This document shows, piece by piece, positions 39,096 through 48,612 of a stretch of DNA of 48,745 bases. Source of the DNA: Kiritimatiellales bacterium (GTDB lineage Bacteria; Verrucomicrobiota; Kiritimatiellia; Kiritimatiellales; Pontiellaceae); the NCBI GenBank assembly GCA_016744085.1, contig JADGFE010000003.1, forward strand, positions 1 to 48,745, read 5' to 3'. Position 1 is the first letter of the stretch; the number at the start of each line of letters is the position of its first letter. The position numbers were made by a program, and so were the translations under genes. Under the pieces are notes generated by a model. It searched no databases. It was given only the letters and a program-made list of their open reading frames with translations, and had not been told where the DNA came from.

Positions 39096-41078
39096 TTAAT
39101 CGGCAACTGCGAGAGGCTGGCACTCGTCAGCCTCTTGTATTTCCTGATTGGCGCACGCATCATCCAACTTCAAACACATATTCTTACAATCAAGATCATG
39201 CATCGAGTAGGGTTTAACAATGCCCTGGCATGTTCCATCTTCTTTAAGATCGCGCAATACAAATACAAAATCCCGAATCAATAAATTGTATTTAGATTGC
39301 AGCGCGAGAATTTCAGCGCGCAGTTTATCGCTATAATGATGGGTAAAAATAAGCTCATTGATATCGTTCTTCTTGATGATTTCTTCGAGTTCGCTGAAGT
39401 TGCCCTGCACTTTATAGCCGTACACTACCTTGTGGCGAAGGGCAGGATTATCATCAATCAAACCGATTACTTTTCGGGGAGCTTTTTGCTGATCCTCAAA
39501 GGAGGCTTGTCTTAGATAGAGAATGGCATTTTCACCTGCACCAAGAATCAGCGAACTTAAGTCATGGTCTGAATTGATTGAGCAACGCAGCCAGGCGCTT
39601 AGGTCGCGAGCCATGCGCAGAGCGGCACGCGCGCCAACAATACCGATTCCTGCTGCAGCCGTATGAAGAATCAATGCAATACTGAGTTCATAACCTGTCA
39701 GGCCTGAAACCCAAAGCAGAGCAACATAAGCGAGGGCCTCACCTGCAACCAACTGGAGCAACAAAACTAGTAGCTGTGAAACACGAGAGCGCGTCCACAC
39801 GGTTTTGTAGATATTATAGAAATAGATGGTGGCGAATGGAATCATGACGCACACGGCCAGATGCAACAGTGAAAAAGGTTTATTCAGAACCATCGAAAAT
39901 ACAAAATAGGTGGCAAATAACAAACAACTGATATCCCAGAAAATCGCCACCAGCAAGCCGACGAGATTACGCGGACGATGAACCCCCTGAAGCACTACCT
40001 GAGTGGTGGTCCATAATTCAACCTGAGCAATCTGGCGTACCACAAAGTGCAGCACAACAATCATACCAATCATGAGCAACGCTGCACGGTTGTCGTTCAT
40101 CGCAGTTGCACCCAACGCAACCACACAGATAAAGATAGCCGTTCCATACAGCGCAACGGCAGCCTTTCGCTGTGTCATGCCATTACGTAAAAGTTTGTGG
40201 TGAATATGATCCAGGTCAGGGCCGAATACTTTTGTTGCAAGTCCGTCGTCTTTGATCATTGAAATCATCTTACGTCCCATTCGTCGCCATACCGCAAGCA
40301 GGACATCGAATACAGGAACGCCCACCGCAAGCAAAGGAACCAGCAAGGCTACCAGCATGGATTGCTTAACATTCGCTTTCAACGATACCGCCGCCAGCAG
40401 GAAGCCAATGAACATGCTTCCACAGTCCCCAAGAAAAACAGATGCCGGATTAAAGTTATAGCGAAGAAAACCAAGGCACGCGCCAGCCAGTGCCACCAGT
40501 ACGAGCGCATCTGTCGGTTGATGAAGGGATAGCAGCATGCCGGCCAGTCCGGCACTCGCAATCATACCCAATCCGGCACAAGCACCGTCCATACCGTCGA
40601 TCAAGTTGAATGCGTTGATTAACAAAACAAACCAAAATAGGGTTGCGCCGAGGTTAACAACGAACGGCAATTGGATATGCAGAAAGGCTTCAAAGGTAAA
40701 GCCACCGAAAAACATCAGTAGCGCAACGGCCAACTGACCGAGCAATTTGAACCATGCCCGCATATCAAACTTATCGTCGAATACCCCGACCAACAATAAC
40801 ACGGTGGATCCCACCAGAATGAACGCCCAATCCAGCAACTGCGTCGACCCGGACAAATTCTGCCAAGGACCAAAGAAAACCGCAAGTAGTGCTAAATGGG
40901 TTGCGATAAATACAGCAATACCGCCACAACGTGGAATCGGTGTTTTGTGTATCCGGCGGTCATCGGGCTCATCTACCATACCCAGCGCCGGTGCAAGTTT
41001 TTTGGCCACAGGAACTAACAACCACGAGGCCACCAGACTGATCATGAAAACCACAATATATTTAATTAAAAATCCCAT
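39096..41078 (-). CDS. WecA/MraY-type glycosyl-phosphate transferase fused to a TM plus Rossmann-like (CapD-N-like) region
   Basis: VDEPDDRRIHKTPIPRCGGIAVF, NLIDGMDGACAGLG, DLDHIHHKLL; then extra TM helices and SSLILGAGENAILYLRQA...VIGLIDDNPALRHKVVYGYKVQG. Confidence 0.85.
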   Translation of the reverse strand: MGFLIKYIVVFMISLVASWLLVPVAKKLAPALGMVDEPDDRRIHKTPIPRCGGIAVFIATHLALLAVFFGPWQNLSGSTQLLDWAFILVGSTVLLLVGVFDDKFDMRAWFKLLGQLAVALLMFFGGFTFEAFLHIQLPFVVNLGATLFWFVLLINAFNLIDGMDGACAGLGMIASAGLAGMLLSLHQPTDALVLVALAGACLGFLRYNFNPASVFLGDCGSMFIGFLLAAVSLKANVKQSMLVALLVPLLAVGVPVFDVLLAVWRRMGRKMISMIKDDGLATKVFGPDLDHIHHKLLRNGMTQRKAAVALYGTAIFICVVALGATAMNDNRAALLMIGMIVVLHFVVRQIAQVELWTTTQVVLQGVHRPRNLVGLLVAIFWDISCLLFATYFVFSMVLNKPFSLLHLAVCVMIPFATIYFYNIYKTVWTRSRVSQLLVLLLQLVAGEALAYVALLWVSGLTGYELSIALILHTAAAGIGIVGARAALRMARDLSAWLRCSINSDHDLSSLILGAGENAILYLRQASFEDQQKAPRKVIGLIDDNPALRHKVVYGYKVQGNFSELEEIIKKNDINELIFTHHYSDKLRAEILALQSKYNLLIRDFVFVLRDLKEDGTCQGIVKPYSMHDLDCKNMCLKLDDACANQEIQEADECQPLAVAD

Positions 41079-41244
41079 GTTTTTAAAACCTGTCTCTAAA
41101 TTTGAAGTCCCGCCTTAATCGATTAACTCATGTTAAAAGCATAAGGCATGCCAGCACATATCCTTAAGTGTGTAGATTCAGACGGGACTCTAGAGGGGAC
41201 ATGGACAAAAGGAAACCATCTAAAATGCTATATTTATAGTCCTA

Positions 41245-41755
41245 TTTACACGGATGTCCGGTAAACATTTGAAACCATAGACGACCCGAAAGAACTCCTT
41301 CATACTGTATTTCACCACAAATCACTGCAAACAAGGAGCTTCCGAGTCATGGGATACAAGCCTACGGTTTTTAATCAGTTGTTCAATTTCATTCCGAAAC
41401 ATGTCCCAAGCTTCATTCACATCAGCGATGGGAAAATGCATGACGCCAAGGCAGTCAAAGGCTTCTTTGAGATTGAACCGGACAGCACAGCGAGGGCGGT
41501 AAAAAAGGAGCTATCACAGACCGGATAATCATGCTCAACGGCCATATATCCTGCCATAAATATCCCTCGAGAATGCGTATGGTCATTTTTAAGGATGACG
41601 AGACGGACAAGGCCTACCATTTCATTACAAATAACTTCCGGTTAGCCCCATCAACCATCGCCGCGATCTATAAGCAACGCTGGCAGATTGAACTCTTCTT
41701 CAAATGGATCAAATGGTATTCATCCTATGAAAATCTTACCGGACAGTAGTGTAAA
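41245..41755 (+). mobile_element. decayed IS4-family-like element (511 bp) with terminal inverted repeats
   Basis: TIRs TTTACACGGATGTCCGGTAA (41245-41264) and the complement of TTACCGGACAGTAGTGTAAA (41736-41755); transposase fragments MGYKPTVFNQLFNFIPKH, SFIHISDGKMHDAK, FITNNFRLAPSTIAAIYKQRWQIELFFKWIK. Confidence 0.75.
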
Positions 41756-41945
41756 AAAGTGATTTCAGATTACGGAATAAAACAGAATAAATACGCTTCC
41801 TTTCCCCGCTTAGAATTGTTGGAAGACTAATCATTTGAAGCGCTTATATCAACCAAACCTGCACGCAGGCTAAGTGATCTTAAAAAAAGTGAACATTTCC
41901 ACTTGCGCGATGCGCCGAAATGAATACTATATGCGCTCCTTTTAC

Positions 41946-42022
41946 GGGGGTGTAGCTCAATTGGTTAGAGCGCCAGCCTGTCACGCTGGAGGTTGCGAGT
42001 TCGAGTCTCGTCACTCTCGCCA
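41946..42022 (+). tRNA. tRNA-Asp(GTC), CCA encoded
   Basis: GGGGGTGTAGCTCAATTGGTTAGAGCG, anticodon loop CTGTCAC, GAGTTCGAGTCTC, acceptor CACTCTCGCCA. Confidence 0.95.
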
Positions 42023-42046
42023 TTCATTTGGCACAATGTTTACAAG

Positions 42047-42073
42047 GGTCTGCTTATTAGCAGGCCTTTTTTT
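42047..42073 (+). terminator. Rho-independent terminator after tRNA-Asp
   Basis: GGTCTGCT-TATT-AGCAGGCC followed by TTTTTTT. Confidence 0.88.
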
Positions 42074-42076
42074 ATG

Positions 42077-43987
42077 TCAACACGGGTCTGTCAGCAGCAA
42101 GTCGGGCAATTCCTTGACCGATTCCGCAGCGATCCAATTGTCGATAAAATGCGGATTTTCCGCCCGTCGGGCAATTTCAGCAAGAAAACGCAGGTGAAGT
42201 GTCGGCTTACCACGTTCCCCCAGCAACAGGAACACAGCGTGGATGCTTTGTCCGGCCATAGGAAACTCCACTCCCTGAATACTTCTTGCCGCCACCATGT
42301 GAAATCCATCGACATCGTTCAGTAACAAATGCGGTAGCGCCACCCCGGCATCGGCAGGCGTTTCTCCCAAACGGTTTCGCTCAAGCAATGCACCAAGTAT
42401 CAGATCGCGGGAAATACCACTTCGCTCGGCTAATAAAGCGGCTCCCCTCCGAATAATCTCTTCGGAGTCCACCCTGGATTCCAGTTCGATAAAATCTGCA
42501 CCGTGAACGACCTCATAAAAAGGATCCCCTGCCCGCAGGCCCCGCTCTTTCATTAACTGGCGCAGCTCGGTCCGCAATCCCATGGCATCGGCATCGCGCT
42601 CCAGCAGGCGTTCGCCCAGCCGCTCCGCCATTTTGGCTACAGCACCGACGCGCGGCTGAACCCGAGGGCGCACATACAAATTGTGCCAAATCACGCCAAC
42701 CGCTACGAGCCCCATGGCAAAGATGCTGGCCAGCAATCCCATTTCGGGAATTAAGACTACAGAAATCAAAATTCCGACTATCTGAACCCAGGGATAGAAT
42801 GGGCTCTTAAAGGCGGGATCGTAGCTCTTAATGCCACTTTCACGCATAACGATGACGGCAACATTCACAAACGCAAAAACCAGGAGCTGAAAGGTACTGG
42901 CCAGCTTCGCAATCCGCTCAAGCCCGGTCAGCGCCACAATAACGAGAATCACGCCTGATGTGAGCATGATCGCGTTCATAGGCGTTTTGAAACGCGAAAA
43001 CCGAGAGAGTCGATGTGGTATAACCCGGTCTCGGCTCATAGCCAGGAGATATCGACTGGCCGACATAATTCCTGCGTTGGCTGTAGTGGCGAATGCCAGT
43101 ACCGCAGCAACGCTAATCAAATTCTTCCCGGTTGGCCCCAAGGCGATAGCGGCCGCATCACTGAGCGGGGTTAAGCTTTTGTAGAGTTGCTCTGCAGGAA
43201 CAATCCCCACCACAATGGCCACGACGGCTCCATAGAGCACAAGAATACAGCCTAGCGAAAGAAACATACCCAACGGAATATTCCGGCCCGGATTCCGGAC
43301 CTCTTCAGCCATACTCGCCACTTTTGTCAGACCAATATAACTGATGAAAACTAATGCTGCAGTAGGCAGCAACGCTTCCCAGCCGTTAGGCGCGATAGGC
43401 GTGTAGAATTCCCGCTCAATTATCGGCGCTCCTTTGACTACCAGAAAGACCAGAATGACAAGAAGACCGGCAACCATCACAACCTGTAGTCGCGTGGTCT
43501 CCTTTGCTCCGATAATATTAAGCCCCATGAACACGAGCCCCGCTAGGATTGCGATCAGCTGCATGGGCAGGTGGGCGTATTCAGCCAGATAAGCTCCAAG
43601 ACCCAACAGTGCAATACTCGTCTTCAGAATGAGCGCCAGCCAGACCCCTACCCCGTCAATGGTACCGAACATACCACCAAGGCTACGGCTCACAAAAAAA
43701 TAGGTGCCACCCGCGCGCGGCATCGCCGTGGCCATCTCCGCCTTGGAGAGCATTGAGGGAATAAGCAGGAAACCGGAAAGTAAATAGGCGAAGATGACTG
43801 CCGGGCCAACCTTCGCTGCAGCAATTCCGGGGAGTACAAACAGACCCGAGCTGATCATGGCTCCGCTACAGATCGCGAAAACATCCAGCAAACCGAGCTG
43901 CTTCTTAAGCGTTTTAACCATTAACGCCTCCGTACTTCCCTCTGCCCTGATGAGTAGTATTATAGGGAAAAACGGAGGATTCTGCAA
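42077..43987 (-). CDS. APC-superfamily amino acid permease with C-terminal PTS EIIA type-2 domain
   Basis: About 12 TM APC transporter (SGLFVLPGIAAAKVGPAVIFAYLLSGF), then LGETPADAGVALPHLLLNDVDG with the EIIA-type PH motif. Confidence 0.85.
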   Translation of the reverse strand: MQNPPFFPIILLIRAEGSTEALMVKTLKKQLGLLDVFAICSGAMISSGLFVLPGIAAAKVGPAVIFAYLLSGFLLIPSMLSKAEMATAMPRAGGTYFFVSRSLGGMFGTIDGVGVWLALILKTSIALLGLGAYLAEYAHLPMQLIAILAGLVFMGLNIIGAKETTRLQVVMVAGLLVILVFLVVKGAPIIEREFYTPIAPNGWEALLPTAALVFISYIGLTKVASMAEEVRNPGRNIPLGMFLSLGCILVLYGAVVAIVVGIVPAEQLYKSLTPLSDAAAIALGPTGKNLISVAAVLAFATTANAGIMSASRYLLAMSRDRVIPHRLSRFSRFKTPMNAIMLTSGVILVIVALTGLERIAKLASTFQLLVFAFVNVAVIVMRESGIKSYDPAFKSPFYPWVQIVGILISVVLIPEMGLLASIFAMGLVAVGVIWHNLYVRPRVQPRVGAVAKMAERLGERLLERDADAMGLRTELRQLMKERGLRAGDPFYEVVHGADFIELESRVDSEEIIRRGAALLAERSGISRDLILGALLERNRLGETPADAGVALPHLLLNDVDGFHMVAARSIQGVEFPMAGQSIHAVFLLLGERGKPTLHLRFLAEIARRAENPHFIDNWIAAESVKELPDLLLTDPC

Positions 43988-44102
43988 CCCTTTGGATCAA
44001 ACGTAACGTATCAAGTAGACCTCTATTTCTCGGAAACCCATTCGGTTCCGCGGAGTAGCAATGCCCTAAATCCATCGTTATTCATGAATTCAGCATTATG
44101 CC

Positions 44103-44345
44103 CAAACAATAAACGCGAAGCACCTGCTGGACCTCTTCCGCCAAATTACGAATCTGACGCCTCTGCAATATCTGAATAAAGTTCGATTGGATGCTGCAGT
44201 AGAAATGCTGAAATCCGCGCAGAAAAAAGCATTACGGATATCGCCATGGACTGCGGCTTCAGCACCAGTCCGTATTTCGCCACGGTCTTTAAAAAACAGC
44301 GCGGATGCACTCCGCGGCAGTTTCCCCGGCGGGTCTTTAGACCAA
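44103..44345 (+). pseudogene. AraC-family C-terminal HTH remnant, frameshifted
   Basis: KHLLDLFRQITNLTPLQYLNKVRLDAAVEMLKSAQ then, in another frame, ITDIAMDCGFSTSPYFATVFKKQRGCTPRQF. Confidence 0.75.
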
Positions 44346-45224
44346 AGGATCTGGCATTTGCTCAGTTGACCGGAGAGGCTCTTCAGCTTGTAATACACTG
44401 GAAAGGGTTGGCAGTTTTTCCGCTTCCGGTTCTGCACCCTGTTTCTGACGCTTAATAAATTCTTTCGCCAGGTTGCGATAGGCGGCAGATCCCACGCAAT
44501 GGCGGTCGTAGTCGATAATTGTTTTTCCGTAGCTCGGTGCTTCGCTCAACCGGACGTTACGCGGAATCAGCGTTTCAAAGACGCGATCTCCAAAATGTTT
44601 CACCACTTCCTGAAGCACCTGCTGCGAGAGATTGGTGCTGACGTTATACATCGTCATGAGAATGCCACTGATGTGCAAATTTGGATTCCCCGCTTCTCTG
44701 ATCTGATTCACAATATCAACCATCACACTGAGTCCTTCCAGTGCAAGGTATTCGCACTGCAGCGGGATAATAACCTCATCGGCAATATTCAGCGCGTTCA
44801 TGAACAGAATGCCGAGCGATGGAGGGCAATCCATAATGATGTATTCGTAGGTGCCGGCTTCAATGATTGGAGCCATCGCTTCTTTCAGACGGTGCAAATA
44901 ATCATCGCGGCGGGCAATGGCAATTTCCGCGCCGGCCAAATCCAATTCGGAAGGAATGATATCAAGATTCTTGATTCCCGTTTCCTTAATCAGACTCGCT
45001 CCATCCTTCTCACCCAGTAATGCCGGAAAGATGCTTTGTCCAAATCCCTTTTCAAGCCCGAGCCCGCTGGTAGCATTCGCCTGGGGATCGAGATCGATCA
45101 GCAAAACCTTTTTACGCTTTTCAGCCAAACAAGCTGAAAAATTGATGGCAGTCGTGGTTTTACCCACGCCGCCTTTCTGGTTTGCCAAAGCAACAACGGT
45201 AGTCTTCATAATAGTAACATCCAT
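44337..45224 (-). CDS. parA: ParA/Soj family ATPase
   Basis: ALANQKGGVGKTTTAINFSACLAE, IMDCPPSLGILFMNAL. Confidence 0.92.
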   Translation of the reverse strand: MDVTIMKTTVVALANQKGGVGKTTTAINFSACLAEKRKKVLLIDLDPQANATSGLGLEKGFGQSIFPALLGEKDGASLIKETGIKNLDIIPSELDLAGAEIAIARRDDYLHRLKEAMAPIIEAGTYEYIIMDCPPSLGILFMNALNIADEVIIPLQCEYLALEGLSVMVDIVNQIREAGNPNLHISGILMTMYNVSTNLSQQVLQEVVKHFGDRVFETLIPRNVRLSEAPSYGKTIIDYDRHCVGSAAYRNLAKEFIKRQKQGAEPEAEKLPTLSSVLQAEEPLRSTEQMPDPLV

Positions 45225-45245
45225 TCGCGATTCAAAATTGATCGG

Positions 45246-45959
45246 TCAGAGTAGCTCATAGGCCAGCACGCTTAAACCATAAATTGCGGCGGTTTCAGTC
45301 CGTAGAATACGGTCGCCGAACGAAACCGGTACAGCACCAATCTTTATGGCCGCATTTACTTCCTCTTCTGAAAAATCCCCTTCCGGACCGATCAGCAGGG
45401 CAACCCGCTGCTTCCCCTCAAAAGACACGTCACGAAATGGCTTTGTTCCGGCGTAAAGCGATCCGATCAGCACAAGATCATAGTGTGCAAGCGAGGGCAG
45501 CATGGTTTCAAATTTTTCAAGCGGCTGAAGCGGCGGAAGCCAACGAACTTCGCATTGCTGAGCGGCATTGAGCACAATTTTATTCCACCGCTCCTGCTTT
45601 TTCGGGTTCGGTTTAAATTCAGTGTGCTGGGTAAGTACCGGACGGATTGTTGTTGCCCCGAGTTCGACGGCCTTCTGCAGCACCAATTCCCACCGGTCGG
45701 GCTTCGGAACAGCTTGAATCAGATCAATCTCCACCGAAGGTTTTGGAATCTTCAACCGATTGATGATTTTTACTTCCACAGACGTCTTTGAAACTTCAGC
45801 TATGATGCCTTCAGCTACACCGCCCTGTCCATCGAACAGAGTGATTTCCTGTCCGTCCTCTACACGCAGTACTCTCGCCAGATGATGCGACTCTTCCGGA
45901 GAAAGAGTAGCGATCCCTCTCTCCAGCTCCACTGCATCAACTAGTGAATTTATCCGCAT
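45246..45959 (-). CDS. rsmE: 16S rRNA (uracil1498-N3)-methyltransferase
   Basis: LSPEESHHLARVLR, LLIGPEGDFSEEEVNAA, GDRILRTETAAIYGLSVL. Confidence 0.93.
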   Translation of the reverse strand: MRINSLVDAVELERGIATLSPEESHHLARVLRVEDGQEITLFDGQGGVAEGIIAEVSKTSVEVKIINRLKIPKPSVEIDLIQAVPKPDRWELVLQKAVELGATTIRPVLTQHTEFKPNPKKQERWNKIVLNAAQQCEVRWLPPLQPLEKFETMLPSLAHYDLVLIGSLYAGTKPFRDVSFEGKQRVALLIGPEGDFSEEEVNAAIKIGAVPVSFGDRILRTETAAIYGLSVLAYELL

Positions 45960-45970
45960 AATATTTTTTA

Positions 45971-46036
45971 GACAGGATTAACAAGATCGTCAGGATTGCT
46001 CTTTTTTAAAATCCTGTTTATCCCGTAAATCCTGTC
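45971..46036. repeat. inverted ACAGGAT/ATCCTGT repeat between rsmE and dnaJ
   Basis: 27-nt arms GACAGGATTAACAAGATCGTCAGGATT (45971-45997) and AATCCTGTTTATCCCGTAAATCCTGTC (46010-46036), 21/27 complementary. Confidence 0.85.
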
Positions 46037-46040
46037 AAAG

Positions 46041-47216
46041 TTACTCGGATTCCAGCTTCTTTTTGCGCTCGTAGAATTTATCAGCCATCTTGTTCATTTT
46101 GGCGGTTTCTTCGAAATGGTTATCGTGCAACTTGTCGCACAATTCCTGCATCGCTTTCTTTTCCTTGCCGGAAAGACGGACGGGCACTTCAATTTTAACC
46201 ATCACATTCTGATCGCCCTTGCCATGGCCATGCGCTGTATCCGAAACGCCCTGTCCACGCAGGCGGAAAATCTTGCCGCTCTCGGTTCCCGCAGGAACTT
46301 TAATCTTGGCACCGCCGTGAAGAGTTGGAACCTGAATCTCACCACCGAGCATGGCAATATGGAACGGAACCGGTACTTCGCAATAGATATCGAGATCGTT
46401 GCGCTTGAAAAAATCGTGATCACGAACATGGAAAACAATGAACAGGTCGCCGGCCGGTCCGCCGCGTGCTCCGGCTTCGCCTTTGCCCGGCAGACGCTGA
46501 CGGGAACCGGATTCAACTCCAGCCGGAATCCGTAACTTGATCGTTTTGCGCTCTTTAACGCTGCCTGCACCATTACATGCACGGCACGGATTGGTAATCG
46601 TTTCCCCGGCACCACCACAGGTTGGGCAAGTTTGTGAAAATTGGATAAAACCACCGCCGGCAGAAACCTGACCCTGTCCACGACAGGTTGGGCAGGTGCT
46701 CTTGGAGGTTCCGGGCTCTGCTCCGCTACCGGAACAACTTCCGCAGGTTTCGGCAACCGGAAGCGTCAGTGTACGGCGCGAACCCAGTGCTGCTTCTTCA
46801 AAATCGACATCCAAATCATAGCGAAGATCCGAACCACGGGCCGGACCGTTGCTGCGCCGACGTCCGCCACCGCCTCCACCACCGAATAAATCGTTAATGT
46901 TAAAACCGCCGCCGAATACCTGTTCAAAAATATCGCCGGCATCATGGAATCCACCACCAAAGCCTCCGCCAAAACCGCCGCCACCTGGTGCAAAGGCCTG
47001 ATGGCCAAACTGGTCGTACTTGGCTTTTTTTCCCTCATCCGACAAAACTTCATATGCTTCAGACGCTTCTTTAAAGCTTTCTTCCGCCGCAGCATCACCC
47101 GGATTTTTGTCCGGATGGAATTTCATGGCTACCTTGCGGTAGGATTTTTTAATCTGATCCGCCGAAGCACCTTTATCAACGCCCAAGATTTCGTAGTAAT
47201 CGCGTTTATCAGCCAT
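46041..47216 (-). CDS. dnaJ: chaperone protein DnaJ
   Basis: J domain with HPDKNPGD; Gly/Phe region; four CxxCxGxG-like zinc motifs. Confidence 0.96.
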   Translation of the reverse strand: MADKRDYYEILGVDKGASADQIKKSYRKVAMKFHPDKNPGDAAAEESFKEASEAYEVLSDEGKKAKYDQFGHQAFAPGGGGFGGGFGGGFHDAGDIFEQVFGGGFNINDLFGGGGGGGRRRSNGPARGSDLRYDLDVDFEEAALGSRRTLTLPVAETCGSCSGSGAEPGTSKSTCPTCRGQGQVSAGGGFIQFSQTCPTCGGAGETITNPCRACNGAGSVKERKTIKLRIPAGVESGSRQRLPGKGEAGARGGPAGDLFIVFHVRDHDFFKRNDLDIYCEVPVPFHIAMLGGEIQVPTLHGGAKIKVPAGTESGKIFRLRGQGVSDTAHGHGKGDQNVMVKIEVPVRLSGKEKKAMQELCDKLHDNHFEETAKMNKMADKFYERKKKLESE

Positions 47217-47218
47217 GG

Positions 47219-47806
47219 TTATTCAGCTCCTTCTTCAGCAGCCGGACCGGAAGAAACCACCACCTGCGCGGCGCGTAGCAGTTTGTCGCCAAACATGTAA
47301 CCACGACGTACCTGATTGGAGCAGGTTTCAGCAGCAAACTCAGCAGATGGCATGTGGGTGAGTGCTTCGTGTTTATGGGGATCAAACTCTTCTCCGACCG
47401 CTTCTATCGGTGTGAGGTTAAATTTATTGAGTACATTCTGAAACTGATCCAGCACCAGTTTGAATCCATCAACCACCGCCTTGTCAGCATCGTGCTGGTC
47501 TGCGGTCTGCAGCCCCAGCTCATAGTGGTCCAGTACCGGAAGGATTTCCAATAGCAGATCTTCGTTCGCACGCTGATACAGCTCAAGCCGTTCGCGCTGC
47601 GTGCGGTTACGAAAGTTGGCAAAGTCAGCCTGAAGACGAACAAACTGGTCGCGAAGCGACTCTTCCTCTTCTTCTACGACAACAGGTGCGACCTCATCCT
47701 CTTCAATAATTTCAGTATCGGGAAGCTCTTCCGCGGCTGTACCTTCTTCAACAACAGCTTCTTCTGCTTTAAGTTCCTGTTCTTCGGTTTTTTCTTTCTT
47801 GCCCAT
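47219..47806 (-). CDS. grpE: nucleotide exchange factor GrpE
   Basis: LQADFANFRNRTQRERLELYQRANEDLLLEILPVLDHYELGL; adjacent to dnaJ. Confidence 0.93.
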   Translation of the reverse strand: MGKKEKTEEQELKAEEAVVEEGTAAEELPDTEIIEEDEVAPVVVEEEEESLRDQFVRLQADFANFRNRTQRERLELYQRANEDLLLEILPVLDHYELGLQTADQHDADKAVVDGFKLVLDQFQNVLNKFNLTPIEAVGEEFDPHKHEALTHMPSAEFAAETCSNQVRRGYMFGDKLLRAAQVVVSSGPAAEEGAE

Positions 47807-47994
47807 AATAAATCCTTTGTGTTTCCAGAGCTTGGAAAAATACGCGAAACGGCCTCAGTGTCAATAGGGTAAAACTGGAATATAGACGCGTGCTTCCTGC
47901 CGCGTTTCGGCAGAATAGTGGTTATTAAGTAAGCGTTTTAAAGCGCTGGCGAATGCACTATCCCACCCAAACACAACAGGGTTCTGCATCTACA

Positions 47995-48612
47995 TTACCG
48001 CATTTCAAGGCTATGCTGCCCAATTATGGTGGTGGTTCCGCTCTGCTCCAACCCAGAAGCCCCCGTGTTCAGGTTTTGCGAATAGTTTAGAGCACTCGCG
48101 ATCGGATCCAGCAAACTGGCACCCCAATTCACCGAATCAATATGATCATCTTCATAGGTCGAGGTGTCTACAATCTGATCAACCGAAAATAGAGCCTGCA
48201 TCGCTCCGCTTGCACCAAGACCTTCTTTCGATTGAAGCGTTCCCGCAGCCAGCAGCACTCCATCGGAGTTGAACATCAGCATATAAGAACCCCGCTTCAA
48301 ATCTGTATTTGCAAACGACATTTTCAGCAGTTGCCATAAACTGGTGTTGCCACTTATGCCAATCTGGAACTCGGTAATGCTCAACGCTTCATAAATAAAT
48401 GCAAATCCGCCGGGTAAAGCCGTCAAACGGGCTGGAGGACCCAGCTCATCCAGCACTCCGTGATAATGCGCGACGGTGGGCTCAAAGTCGCACTGCTCCA
48501 AACGGATGCCGGGGTCAACTTCTCTGCGCAATGAACTGCATCCCGTCAGAAAAAGGCAACAGAGCCCTATGAACCAGAGACTATTCGGCCTCTTCATAAG
48601 GCAGCGCCTCAA
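47995..48612 (-). CDS. hypothetical lipoprotein
   Basis: Lipobox LFLTGCSS; 205 aa. Confidence 0.6.
   Translation of the reverse strand: MRRCLMKRPNSLWFIGLCCLFLTGCSSLRREVDPGIRLEQCDFEPTVAHYHGVLDELGPPARLTALPGGFAFIYEALSITEFQIGISGNTSLWQLLKMSFANTDLKRGSYMLMFNSDGVLLAAGTLQSKEGLGASGAMQALFSVDQIVDTSTYEDDHIDSVNWGASLLDPIASALNYSQNLNTGASGLEQSGTTTIIGQHSLEMR

Noticed and set aside
47807-47994. CIRCE/HrcA operator upstream of grpE-dnaJ
   Set aside because: No TTAGCACTC-N9-GAGTGCTAA-like sequence was found by eye.
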